A stretch of 64,000 bases of DNA. Origin: Platerodrilus igneus. Taxonomy: Eukaryota > Arthropoda > Insecta > Coleoptera > Lycidae. The notes beneath the pieces are model-generated. The model saw nothing but the letters and a program-made list of their open reading frames with translations, had not been told where the DNA came from and did not search any database. The position numbers and the translations under genes are program-made. Where the stretch lies: the NCBI GenBank assembly GCA_036346225.1, contig JARFIW010001490.1:372001-436000 (forward strand). The letters run 5' to 3'. This document shows positions 23,257 to 35,228 of this stretch, piece after piece (the stretch's first letter is position 1; each line of letters opens with the position of its first letter).

Positions 23257-23341
23257 TATGTGTTGGGCCGCTTTAGTATCCTCTTACGACAGGCAGGTCG
23301 TACCGTGTGACTATTTTATTCCCGGACCTACGCGGGTTCAA
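23257..23341 (-). repeat. 80-bp module of elements C/D, copy 2 in C
   Basis: This is the second, more diverged copy in C, again beside a GT-rich array. Confidence 0.85.
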
Positions 23342-23634
23342 TGGAAAAAGAAAAAGAAAACCCAGCAAACAGGCAAGTAAATAAAATGATCGAAAAGTCC
23401 AAAAATCAAAACCTAAGGAGAGCAAAGTCGGCATAAGAATCTGGAGCACGAGGACTAGGTATTTCGCTTAAGGCGTTTATACCACCAGAAGGAAAATGAA
23501 ACGAGATCAAGGACATTAGGATTTCGTCGACCAACATCTTCCAGTTAGGAAGAAGCATAGACAAATGTCTGCCTCTTATGGGCAGTTTTCCGCATAACAG
23601 GGACGGCAAGGGGCATCACCCACGATTACCTATT

Positions 23635-24782
23635 AACAATAGAAATAAATTAAAATTTTTTAATTCACATGGACAAAGAAAAGTATTAAATTTAAATTAT
23701 ATTGTAAAGGATAAATTTTATAATGGATCCACGAAGTGCGCATTTCGTAGCTAACATGCAATAAAACTCATTGGAAGAAAAAGTAATGCTTAGATTTTTT
23801 CAATAGCAAGTACGTTAAATTAAATATTCAATGTAGATTTTCTTAATAGCACATGTGTTAAGTTAGAGTATTAAATGTAGGTATTCTAAATAGCAAGTTT
23901 GTTAAATTAAAGTATTAAGTGTAGACTAAGTTGAAGTAAGAATTAAAGAAATATAACCAGAAGCACCAGCAAAGCTAGCTTTTAAACATGTATGGTGAAC
24001 TGGTTTCACAACATCAACCGCTAGTAAATAATAATTCTCGATGTGCATAAAAGAAAACAAGTCACATACCGCTATGCGTCGAGATGCTTATCTTTCAAGC
24101 TGTCGGGATGTGAGTCAGAACAGCAACGCCACGGTAGTCAGAATCCATTCACTCTGCCACCATAACTGCAGCAGCGGTCTACACACAAAAGCAGTTGGTC
24201 TACGTCAACGAACAGTTGGGCATACATAAAAAGAACCTATTTGGCCTCCAGCTAAGAGCTAAAAAGAGAATCTGATTAGAATGGGTAAGCGCGGCGAAAC
24301 TCCTACTTGTCGACAAAGAAGGTGCATCGCTTTTGAAGTACTGGGGCGAGCAATGTAAAAAATATTTCAACGCGCAAGCTGCAGATTCAAATTAAAATTT
24401 GGTTCAAATAACACGAGCTCGAACTGCAAGAATCGCGTTATCAAAGCGCGATTAGCAAACTGGAAAACACGCTATCAAATAATAATAGGATCTATTATTT
24501 TGACAAGTCTTTAAATGAGAAACACACCAGAAAGCAATTATCCGTTATCGGAATGTTAGACAAATTAACGGATACCTAAAACAAGGTATTGACTATTTAA
24601 TTTATCGAATAAATTTTCGTTTTAGAATGAATAGATCTGAAAGAATTGTTATAATTGCGCGTACTATTGTAACGAGAAAAAATATATGATAAGGTTTTGA
24701 ATAGAAACAGAAGCAAAGTGAATGAAAAACGAATTACTACAAAAAGACGTATTTGAACCTATCGTCAAAAATAATCATAGCA
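23635..24782 (-). repeat. 5' LTR of element C
   Basis: It aligns with 20841-22004. The last 19 bp (to 24782) differ from the other copy at about five positions. The next bases read on the minus strand (GGTAATCGTGGGTG) do not look like a standard tRNA primer site. Confidence 0.75.
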
Positions 24783-26070
24783 AAGCGTTTGTGGACCTAT
24801 GTTTATATAAATTTTTAGTAATAAATTTCGCCAAATAATCGCACACTTTCGTATGTACATGATATTTAGGAACATCCTGTAAAAGCAAACTTATACAAAT
24901 AAAATCTATTAGACATAATGCCTTATCATTTATTTGTACAAATCGCCTCGTATATTTGCGAAAACCATTCAAAGTTAAAATAATTTAATTTCGTGGTTAG
25001 TTATATAACTTGCTTATTAAAACTGGCGGTTAGCGCACTGCTATAGGGCATATATATTTTAATAAACTTTAAACACGTCGCATTCAGCATTTCGGGATTT
25101 TTAATTTTATAACCGTAGGAACAATTACATATCACCAAATGATCCTAAATACATACTGAAACTTTAGAAGCTTGCTCCTAATTTCATGATATAATTTGTG
25201 GTTGTGGGGCTTTTAAAATTAAAAAAACTTAACATGCGGTCATTTAGATTTGAGAGCCAGAACTTCATTAGGTTTACAAACTCTAATATTTTTTAATTAC
25301 GTAGGGATTATATAATATTTGTTATATAAGGGATAAAAATGCTAGCGTGTAGCAATATGGGATAAAGGAATCCGCAAAATTTGGAGAAAATGTAATATAA
25401 TATCAAAAACTCTATATAATAAAATTCTAAAATGAGAAACATCCTTCTGTAAATTAAAAACTCTTCAGAAAAGTATGCAAACTCCTATATATGTTTGCCC
25501 ACTTCTATTTCAAAAATGTTTTGTCTCAACCATTTATGAATCGTATTGTAAACAGCATATACTAACCTACAGCTGCTATGAAGCTTTTATCCCTACCAGT
25601 CAGGGTTCTAGTAACAAAAACGACTCGGAAAGAAGATATTTGTGGCTTTACCACGTAAAAGTTGAATTTTCCACTTGCATAGTCTGATACATAATTTACT
25701 TGCGGCATAATTTTCTTTTTAAAGCAAACTTACTTCTATCACAGTCGCGATTGTGAAGCTACTGTTGAATTTGGAAGGTGGTATGGGTACTTTGATGTAT
25801 GTAGCGCTAGCGCGTTACTTTAGGAAATATTAGTAGTAGAACAGAATTTATTAATTTTGGTTAGAACGAAAAGAACCTGAAAAACTTAGACGCTTTGGTA
25901 GTTTGAATTTAATAACGTTGCCATTCTAATACGATATTGAATTAAGATTAAGATTTAAAATAAGTTGCTAGTGATTATGGAAACATTACACCCCAATAAC
26001 AAAATACTCTTAAAACCAGTCATAAATTAATGGGTTGACAACGACAAACGGCAAAGATTTCAGTGTTCAA

Positions 26071-26078
26071 TATAAAAG
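26071..26078 (+). promoter_or_regulatory. TATA box-like sequence
   Basis: TATAAAAG is a consensus TATA box. No clear initiator stands 30 bp downstream, so the promoter call is weak. Confidence 0.25.
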
Positions 26079-27652
26079 CGTGAGAACAAAACAACGATTT
26101 ACTCGGACAGAACAACATCAACCTGAGAATAGTTTTAGACGTACATTCCGTGAGAATGAAAAATAGCATTGCAATGACACTGTGACGTAAAGCTTATAAA
26201 AATTAGATTATTATTATTAGACAGTGAAAAGCAAACTCTCGAACCCGATTGCAGTGCGGAACAACGTTGAAAAAGCAGGTTATTACGGTCTGTTTCGTAG
26301 TTTGAATATTTTCTGCATTTTACAACCTAAACGATGTTTTAATTACTGTTTGTTTTCACGTTTAAAAGATTGCTCAGATATACGAAACGTCTATTATACG
26401 TTAGTATGCAACATTTATTATAGTTATATGACCTATTTTAATTGTAATAAGATAAAGCCGATGTGTTATCTTTGAGTGATAGAAATACGCTCAAAGTTAT
26501 TTCAATTCTATAGTAGGTTTTCCCCTGAGTATTTTTGGAAAAAAAATTTATAGTACGTTCGTTAAACTGTGAGTACATATTTCAAGCGTTAGTTTACGTG
26601 GGTTTCCTTGAGATAGCTATTATAAACTTAACTAGACAGTTAAAAAACTTATTATGCAGGTGCAGGTTCTTGAAGCAGTGCTTACTTGACCATGGAATAG
26701 GGATCTCACCTTGTCGTTACCACAATTTCGTCTACTGTCGTTGTATGCAGGTTAAGTTACGAAGATGAGTACAATGCAGTTACAAAAATGCTTAACAGCC
26801 TACGTTTGGAAATATCATTATAGTTCACAAATAATTATTACTTTACCTCCTTACGGTATATGGAATGCATTATATAAATATAAAGAAATTAATAAGCAAA
26901 TCATCGTTGATTATTTAATGCTGCTATTATTAGAATAAGGGTTTAGTGTATGCTATGTATCATATTATCTCTATATAGACGGAAAATTGAGTTAATTGGC
27001 TTGGAAAGTGTATGCAGACTTGATACTCTTTTATCATCTTTGGTGTTTGATTAACTGCTGTTGGTGGTTTGTTGATTACGCCTAAATGCACTATTGTAAA
27101 TACTTGTATTGTGTTTTAGGTTTAGTATATTCTGTTGGATCGAGTTCGCCGTAGGCAACGTAGTACGTAAGTAGGTAAGATTCTTGCCATATTTATCTCT
27201 AGATTTATGTGTTATATTGCATTTATTGGTATGTGTTACTTAATATAAATATGTGTTAATATGCTGAAGTAAACCCCATAAATACCCTGTTTACTTTTCT
27301 GTTGCTAGTTGGGGTGTTGTATTTTATTGTAATAGGCAGAGTAGTGTGATATCCGCATGTATATGTTGTATAGTGAAGATACAGATTTTTGAACGCAAAG
27401 AGAGTGGATGTGATTACTGGTATTGTTGGAAAGTAATCACTGTTTGGAGCTTCTATCAATCATAACAGGTTGTATTTTAACCTGTGACAAGTCCTGCTCG
27501 GAATGCCGGTGGGGTATAAGAAAATAGAGCAAAAACTATGGGATTCGCGGGCAAAGGTTGAAGTACTTGGTGATTTCTTTTTACTACCCGCAAAATTATT
27601 TTTCTTAATATCACCTGTAGATTAAGACACAGACTGCATTCCCGTCGGATAG

Positions 27653-27696
27653 CACGGATTCTGTATTTGACATGATAGTCAAATGCAGAATCCGTG
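27653..27696. repeat. Near-perfect palindrome, 19-bp stem and 6-nt loop
   Basis: CACGGATTCTGTATTTGAC (27653-27671) is followed by ATGATA and then GTCAAATGCAGAATCCGTG (27678-27696). All 19 positions pair if one T-G is allowed. The flanks do not extend the stem. It is shorter than a usual pre-miRNA. Confidence 0.9.
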
Positions 27697-27923
27697 GCAT
27701 AATATGATAACCTTCAATGTTCTTCTAGAATTTGCTAGGTTATGCCCGTGTCCTCTATTTGTCGATTTTTAACGTTTTCGAAATAGATTCGCTTGAAGTT
27801 TGTGTCGCACCAGTAGTTGTATAACTAATATTTCTTTTAACATTAATTAGAACTATTCTTGTTTAGTATGACGCCCTTTTTTTTAAGCAAGTCCCAAAAG
27901 CTTTGTGAGTATTGTTAAATAGT

Positions 27924-27961
27924 TATAAATACACGACAAAGCGTGTGGTTCGGTTTGCAGT
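27924..27961 (+). promoter_or_regulatory. Possible core promoter (TATAAATA with CAG-type initiator)
   Basis: TATAAATA at 27924-27931 is followed 35 bp later by TTGCAGTG. No gene is recognised downstream. Confidence 0.3.
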
Positions 27962-28186
27962 GTAGTGAATTAAAGCACGTCTAAAAAGTAAGCAAGTGCA
28001 TTGTGAATAGTGGAAGTTCCAACGGAGTTGTGTTTCTAACAAGGCAGTCTATTGGTGAAGCTTGCTGAAATCTTCCCTGAAGAAGAGTTTGTCTACGATA
28101 TAAGGTAGATCAATCCTAATTAATATTTTCATTGTTGTAAGTGCATGTCGACGTCGTTCAAAATATAAAAGTTACTTATCCGGACT

Positions 28187-28226
28187 CATAAATACCTGGG
28201 TTTTGTGTGAAGTAGACATTCAGTGC
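28187..28226 (+). promoter_or_regulatory. Possible core promoter (CATAAATA, TTCAGTG initiator)
   Basis: The TATA-like CATAAATA begins at 28187 and the initiator A of ATTCAGTG is at 28222. This spacing of about 33-34 bp fits. A reading frame downstream is not evident. Confidence 0.3.
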
Positions 28227-29019
28227 GCTGGATCTTATGCTTAGTCGATATTTTAACATTCCAGAGAGTTCGACGGCTGCAAGAGGAAATGAACCGGTTT
28301 TAGGCCTAATATATTTTATTACAGGCCACTCATGATGCGTTTAGATATTCAGACTTAGTTTGTTTGTACAATGATGACTAATATCTACCTTTTCGTAATG
28401 AACTACAGTTAGTTTTGTTAAGTAGTGTAAGGTCGATTTAGTAATTAGTTATACGAGTTTATTTCACATCTTCTTTTAAACATTTACTAAAAATTATTGC
28501 ATTAAAGAATTATACAGAAGCATAACTGTTATTATTCACTCTATCTCAATCACATAAAAAACTCTGTTTGTGCGGAAGGTCTCAAGCTGACAATCATATA
28601 GATGTAGGTTTAATTACTTACCCCGTTTAATTTTTAGATTAGCTGTCGACAATATTACAGTATTAATTAATTGGGAACTATTCAGTATCCACCGTTACGC
28701 GATTTATGTATCCCCCAATTGATATATGTATTATAAACGAGAAAATTAGGAAATTATTAGAAAGTGTTAAGAATACGCTAAGTCAAGTGCAACAAAGTAA
28801 CACAGAGACACTTTAAGAAATTTTATTACCAGTTCATGAGAACGAATGCAATACTTTGTATCCGAGACGATAGTGACACTGCAGATGGCAGGTAACAGAC
28901 AGTCTAGATACCGTGATTGCTTAGAAATTAAGATTACAACATTGTATTTATGAATAGTATTAAGAAATAAGCAGACTTGAGATCTGCAAGTTCCACAGAC
29001 ATGTGAGGGGTAAGGATAT

Positions 29020-29055
29020 TATAAAAAGCCCGGGAGCTCCAAGATCCGGCAGTTA
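29020..29055 (+). promoter_or_regulatory. Possible core promoter (TATAAAAAG, GCAGTTAG initiator)
   Basis: TATAAAAAG starts at 29020 and the A of the arthropod-like initiator GGCAGTTAG is 31 bp on, at 29051. No DPE is present at +28. The segment between is locally GC-rich (GCCCGGGAGCTCC). Confidence 0.4.
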
Positions 29056-29829
29056 GTCAAAGTATTCAGCTTTAACATTGCAGTTGCGTAGGCTACTCAC
29101 CATAGTACAATTAACTAATGTAATTTCGACTTAGAGTAATTAAAATCAAGTTGCTAAAATTCCATAAGTAGATTCTGTATTAATTGGAGCTGGTTTTTAA
29201 AAAAACAGCTTCCAAGGCCCGAACCTTAACTCGCGTTAAAAAACGCTCTACAAATTATTGTTATTAAATCAATATTTTAGGGTTAGAATACTAATATTAT
29301 TTAGGGTATTATGCATAATAAATATGGTCTTGGTGTTCCTCGGCAGTTTAAGGGGAATAGCTCTTATTAACATGTAATTTTTTGGTAAAGATTGCTTTCG
29401 CGGTTTGTACTAAATACATGTTGCAGTCCGAACCAATCAAGGATGGCGAAAGAAAAAGGGTGGTGATTTTACAGCTGAAATAGCCAGCGGCAATATTCGT
29501 TCCTGTTGCGACTATCTTATCTTTAATTACTGGTGTGGACCATTGCATTATAGACTATGTAGTGGAGTGTTTACCTGTCGTCTATTTCACCACGTACTTG
29601 CTATTATTATCTTCTGTTACTGTTTTCTATGTAAATAACCAGCGAGCTACATTATAAGAATATGGACTAAAGCTGCAACGGCAGCTAACGCCGAACCCTG
29701 AGTCATGTAACATTCGATATCTAACTTCCCAATATGCATTGATTTCTAAGATAAACAGATTTATACATAATTTGCATTACAACCAAACCTAGCACTTGTT
29801 TATGGGGTGATTTTTAGGGTATAGCTATA

Positions 29830-32270
29830 AACTACTACACTACTTTAACTCCTAGCACTATTCACAACCTTTCTCCATATCTCTCGGTTCCTACACATCT
29901 CTTTTGCCGCCACAACGTTCATACATTGCTTTTGGCATGCTTTTTTATTCTCCAAACTATTCACCTGTCGTTCTTTTAGAACCTCCTTATTATATCTAAC
30001 CATCTTTTTTCCTCATTCATTCTTTCCACGTGTTCGAACCGTCTAAGCGTACTTTTCTCGCTCAATTCCTTAAGGATCACTTGCACCACACACTCTGCTT
30101 TGATCCATTCGTTTCGCACTTGTCTCTCAATGTTTTTTGCACACACTTGTTAAGAACCTTATTCCTGCAGCATTTCTACGACCAACAAGCTTCTTCTACT
30201 AGACCCAAGTTTCTCTTCCATACAGAACAGTTGGCGCAAACACACTGTTGTAAATGGCCAGCTTTGCATTTATACTCAATCCACTATTCCTGTTCACTGC
30301 CCACATACTTCCATACACTTATCTTCCAGCATTTGTGTTTTCTATTTCACCATCCAGCTTTCCATTACTCACAAGTTTTCTACCAAGGTACACAAGATCA
30401 TTTACTTTCTCGATCGTGCCATTGTCCATTCTAAATACAAGGTCATCAATTCCGCCATCTCTGCCAAAAATCATTACGTTCATGTTATTTACATTCACTT
30501 TCAGTTCCATATTTTCACCGACTTCCTGCAGCCTGCCAAGCGTACGCCCAAGGTCCCAGGTCCGAAACCCGACACGGTCCGCTTGAAAAATGTTAGGCAA
30601 GCATTTTTCGCGAAAATACACCCTGGTTCGGATGAGAAGTAAAATGGAAGCCCAGTGTGTGAGTGATGTCACGCACGTTAAAAATCCCTACCTTGCTTGG
30701 AACATCAAGGGTTTGGCAATATTCCAAATTTTCCAGGTAAAAAAAACTCGCTTCTTGGCCAATGTAGTACCTTCGGGTGGGGCATTGGAAAATCACATGT
30801 AAAGCCTGCCAAGCATTCGCTACAAATCTTGTGACGAATCAACCAACAATACTGGGTCATTCGCATACAACAACGCACTGACATTTGTTTCACCAGTTTA
30901 CCGATAAATACACCGAACAGCCATGGAGATATCACACAGCTCTGTTTTGTACCTTCCACAATGTTTAGCTATTGCCCCATGTTACCATTCACACGTACAC
31001 ATGCTCTACTGCCTTTGTTCATCTCTCTGATAGATTTTATCAAGCACTTGCTTACAGCGTATTCACGCAACGCCTTCCATAATTCACTTCTTATCCGTAT
31101 CTACATATGCTTGCATGCATATACTTTTTGACAATTTGTACCACTGCAAACATTTGATTCACACATCCTCTTCCTGGCATAAATCCACATTGAACGTTAC
31201 ATATCTTGCTCTTCGTTCTCTTGCGAACTCTCTCGATCACAATTTTTCCATACTCTTTACTGGGTACACTAAACAGACATACCCTTTTATAATTTTTGCA
31301 TTCATTTTTGCTACGTTTACCTTCGTGCAAAGGGATAATTATCGCCCTCTTCCAATCTCCATGCACCTTCGCTTGTTCGATACAGATCTTTATCAGTTTG
31401 CAGAAACATTCAATCAGAACCCCGGACCCATACTTAAGCATTTCACTTGTTATTCCATCTGCACTTGCCGCTTTGCCATTCTTTAGAGTTTTCACCGTCT
31501 TCCATACCTCATCTACACCGCATTCGAACTTTATACTATTGTCTACGTTTTCGACAAGTAAATTATCATCATCATCATCATCATGTACACAGTCATCTGT
31601 ATTCTTCTCGCCACCATCATACAGCATCTAAAATTGTCTTTTCAACAATTTTTCACACTGGCTTCTTCCCAAAGATATTAATTTCTACTGTTAACGTCAT
31701 TCATACCCTGATTGCCACCCTTTCTTGTCTTCTTTACCCATTTCCAAAACAAGTTTTTATTTCCTCCAAGACCGCTCTGCGTTTTTTAGCCTCCCTCTAC
31801 CTAGTCGCCTTTTGCTTACCTTCACTACTTCTTTAGCATTCTCCTTTTCTTCTTATATATTTTCTGAAGCTATTTCTTAACTCAACATCTGCAACATTCT
31901 CTGCAATTATTCTCTTATACGCCACTTTTTTGCTCCGACAACCGACAACCTTTTTGACCTCATTCCTCTACCATGCATTTATATTAATTGTATCAATCAT
32001 TGTCGTTCCGTATACTTCCCAAGCACATTTCATCACACTGTTCTTTAAACAATCCCTTGTTTTCTCCGCATCTTCAGACTTTAGAACATTCTCCCGTTCT
32101 TGTTTGCAGTCATACAGCCTAGATGGTAACCGCGCCGTTGGAGCTTTCCCTAGTAATGGCAACGACACCTTACCGTTCATTGTTCACATGTTTAGCCCCT
32201 CTGCCACAGACGTCGCCACGATTCTCAGTCCTCCAGGTGTGCTTTATGTCCTTCAATACAGCTAAAACTT
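29830..32270 (-). pseudogene. LINE (non-LTR retrotransposon) reverse transcriptase, decayed
   Basis: On the minus strand a 178-residue piece (31091-31627) shows RT motifs: LKNGKAASADGITSEMLKYG, DWKRAIIIPL and CGFMPGRGCVNQ. Next come CVISPWLFGVF (near 30930) and a broken YADD-like region near 30850. Then, past a 259-bp insertion, come LKVNVNN and DDLVFRMDNGTIEKVNDLVYLG (30330-30520), typical of the RT thumb and connection of LINEs. The region upstream (31640-32260) looks like the endonuclease-RT linker, and the endonuclease itself is missing. The (ATC)7 run at 31562-31584 encodes an Asp tract. It is dead through stops and frameshifts. I do not commit to a clade. Confidence 0.8.
30544..30802 (-). 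mobile_element. SINE-like insertion in the LINE, with 14-bp target duplication
   Basis: AGCCTGCCAAGCGT (30530-30543) and AGCCTGCCAAGCAT (30803-30816) flank 259 bp that interrupt the LINE reading frame. On the minus strand the right part contains GGGTTTCGGACCTGG, which resembles a tRNA-type B box. Length, flanking direct repeats and this motif suggest a SINE. An A box and 3' tail were not identified. Confidence 0.6.
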
Positions 32271-32602
32271 CTACTTACAAGTGGGTTACCTTGTAAGCCA
32301 GCAGAGAGTTGTCCGCGATACGATAACTAAGAGGTACATGCTGTGTACTGATATACATCGAGCGCTAGTATTGTGAGTGATATCATCAATTGAGGATTAT
32401 TCTAAAAACATCTTTTTTGAGTAATTACTACATTACAGTAATTGTTACTAGGTACTTTATCTTTATTTACATAATGTTAATGACTATTATTATATCTTAA
32501 GCTAGTTTTAATCTAAGCAGTTTTACTGTAAAGGTCCTAAAGTAGTAAACATTTTTAGATATACTGAGATCTAGAAGTTATTGTTTAAGTATTAGTTTCC
32601 CT

Positions 32603-33135
32603 TAAAAGACCTTTGAATGAAAAACATGTTAGGTGCAGTTTCTGCATTAGAATATTTTTGTTCCTTTTAAATTAAATTTTCACATTCCCTACTTTATTCA
32701 CAATTATTTGAATATTTATTAACGATTTTGACTAACTTTTCAGTTTAAACAGTTGCTATTCAATTACTTCAAATTAATTTAAAACACTTCAATCTATCCT
32801 ATTTTGTTATGGCATTAAATGTGTGGGGTTTCTGTTATAAACAACGTTCACTTTTATTAATATTACAATAAGTTTATGTATGCGTTTCATCAAGGTTATT
32901 TTCAATCGCGAATTCTAATCCATTAAAATGTCTGGTTTGCTTATATCTACACCTTACTTAATGTAAATTATTAATTGGTTTGTTACGTTTCTATAGTTTC
33001 AATGCGGGAAGTTATGCAAATAATCCTACGCGTCCTTTATAATTTATACAAGGTTGCTTGTATATATTTCTGATCTCGTATTTAGACACGTTGAGGTATA
33101 TTCGTTGTAGTTAGAACGGAAACTGGATTTCCCGT
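32603..33135 (+). repeat. Duplicated segment (copy at 53157-53697)
   Basis: It is nearly identical by eye along the whole length, from TTAAAAGACCTTTGAATG to GGATTTCCCGTTG. It diverges abruptly at both ends and contains no coding sequence. Confidence 0.9.
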
Positions 33136-34689
33136 TGTTGGTCGTTGTTTCGCTTGTTGAAATTAATATAATAGTTATAAATGTACAAGATTACCGAAGG
33201 ACCCTCCAAGACATGTGCAATTTAAATAATGTCGTGGATCTACTATCAATAGATGTGTGTTGGGGAAAAGACCATTAATGTAATTTTATTATCAATACAT
33301 GGATATTTTCGAGGAAAGAATAGGATCGTTATTATTGTACCTTGTTTGAACGAAACAGAATTGTTTTCCGTTTAAAAAATGAGTTTAGTCTAGAAGTCCT
33401 GTTACCCAATATAATGTTGTAGTTTGCTTTTAGTTTTCTAATGATACAATTCGGATTATGGTTGTCTGACTGTTATTTTAGGCGATACAAATAATGCAGT
33501 TCGCGCCATTTCAAATATTAGAAAAACTTTTTCTTGCTCTTCAAGTAAAGATCCAACTTGTGAGTTATCACGGTAAGAATTGAAGATATTTTTAATGGAA
33601 TTCTCATATATTATATAAATGCATTTCGTGGTAAGACATGAGTAGTACAAAGTCAAGTCATTAAGTTTATGAAATCTTTTTGCTAGAAAAGTTAACTAAA
33701 AATAAACATTAACGTATATTTTTATTATTTTGATGGAACGTATTGAAGCAATAGAAATTATTGAAAAGCTATGAAAATATGTCTCGAACTTCTGCAATTC
33801 TTTACAAGCAATTATTTTGGCATATTCTACTACCGAACAATTTAAATCATTTTTGATGGATTGCATTATTATGTTGTGTGATAGTGCAAAACTAAGCATC
33901 CAGAAATGAGAATGCTAAGATGAAAATTCGTTTTAAATTGATCACAAGCATTGACAAGGGATTTCCATCTACAAGCTGAGCGTTTGGTAAAATTAGTTTT
34001 AACTTCTTTTGGATATTAGCGTTACAAAATACGGGTCGAAACATATGATAGGATTTGGGCGACTATATGGGAAAATCGGCGATGATGGTTTTGCTGAGTT
34101 TTTTTAAAGATGGTTCAACTGTCGTAGAATTTTTAAAGGACGAAGACAGGAAATCGCAAAGTACGCCTTTTGAAGGCTTCAGTCTCAACAGTGTATGTAT
34201 ATAAGATTTTCTTTCTGTGTATTGTTATTTTGGTTTTCTGTGAGTCTGCTCGCATAGTTGGCTTTATTTATTTCACGCTTAGAATTTACAGAATAAAAAT
34301 ATTTAAGTTTTTTTTGGATAAAGATAACTTATAACAATGCAAGCATTCTAGATGTTTTTCAAAGAAAAAAGGTATAAATAGGTTACTTACATTTGGTTTC
34401 ATTGTGTGAAAAATTTTGCATAATCAGATTGTTAAAAATTTATACCGTTGGAGGTCAGTGATTCACAGTTTTAGTGGCCATACAGTTTATAGTTTTTTGC
34501 TGTATGTATAGCAAAGTGATATGATTATTTCTCCATTGAGACAGGGTATTGAATTGCCTTTTGTCGGCATTACAGCTAATACTTTTACTGTCCGCATCCC
34601 CATCCGGCAGGTACACATACAACCTGTTCCTCGAACTACTAGAAATCCCACAATACGTATCACTTCAGCCCTCAAACGATACAATTCCT

Positions 34690-35228
34690 AACCTCTCACG
34701 AAAAATTTAGTTCCAAACTCCACTTCTTCAACATCACCCTATCCCTATATTGCCCTTGCTATAACTCTATACCTGAGACTCCTTACCGCCTAATCTACAT
34801 ATGTTTACTGCTATCCACCTCTCGCTCAAACCTTAAATCCGCACTAAACCTAGATCCCCTACACTCCACTACCAGGCATAACACACTGATATCCTAAACA
34901 CAAAACCCCCAATAACATATAAACACTCTAATACATAACCTACCCCACATCCCACACTCTACACAGTGCACAACATCATTGCCTACTCCCCTACATTAAG
35001 CATCCAGGCACTGCGACTAAAGGAAAACTCGACTCACCGAAAACCAGTCACAAGAGCAGACCTCTACACACCACGATCAACCATCATCTTTAAAGAAGAA
35101 CTCTCATTTTGAATTTATCACCGTTTATTTGCTTACATGAATTTCACTTAAATTCTATATATTTTACTAACCACTATGAATATTCCATCCAGGAATGGTT
35201 ATAAATAGATGCTTATTATTATTATTAT
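34690..35228 (+). other. G-poor block ending in (ATT)n, possible LINE 3' end
   Basis: For about 400 bp the plus strand has very few G and many C. The block then reaches a poly-ATT run at 35213-35228. Strand asymmetry plus a simple-repeat tail is common at the 3' ends of some LINEs. No protein motif was found. Confidence 0.35.

Larger units (their letters stand above)
22005..23634 (-). other. Internal remnant of element C (3' non-coding part)
   Basis: No gag or pol motif is present. The strand is strongly biased (A/G-rich on plus, hence T/C-rich on the element strand), like 49345-50726 of element D. Lysine-rich open frames on the plus strand are products of this bias. Confidence 0.65.
20841..24782 (-). 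mobile_element. Element C: minus-strand LTR retrotransposon with pol deleted
   Basis: Two diverged direct repeats (20841-22004 and 23635-24782) flank 1.6 kb. Reading the minus strand, the internal end is rich in purines (GCTGGGGGGAATT) directly before TGTTACG, matching the 3' end of element D (50705-50735). The internal part also matches D: GT/CA microsatellite and the 80-bp module. So C is a relative of D that has lost gag and pol. I could not find a matching target duplication, and the outer LTR edges are uncertain by some bases. Confidence 0.75.
24783..29829. other. Gene-poor 5-kb interval
   Basis: No coding sequence, tRNA or transposon domain could be supported. It is AT-rich with stops in all frames. 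The notable items are TATA-like/initiator-like pairs (26071, 27924, 28187 and 29020) and a palindrome at 27653. A host first exon or an unrecognised LTR could lie at 27.9-29.1 kb, but nothing proves it. Confidence 0.45.

Noticed and set aside
22887..23341. CRISPR-like repeat/spacer look of the 80-bp modules and GT arrays
   Set aside because: Only two copies per locus, unequal spacing and microsatellite between. The DNA is eukaryotic, so a CRISPR array is not credible.
30030..31836. Several plus-strand ORFs of 110-134 codons
   Set aside because: They are shadows of the minus-strand LINE reverse transcriptase.
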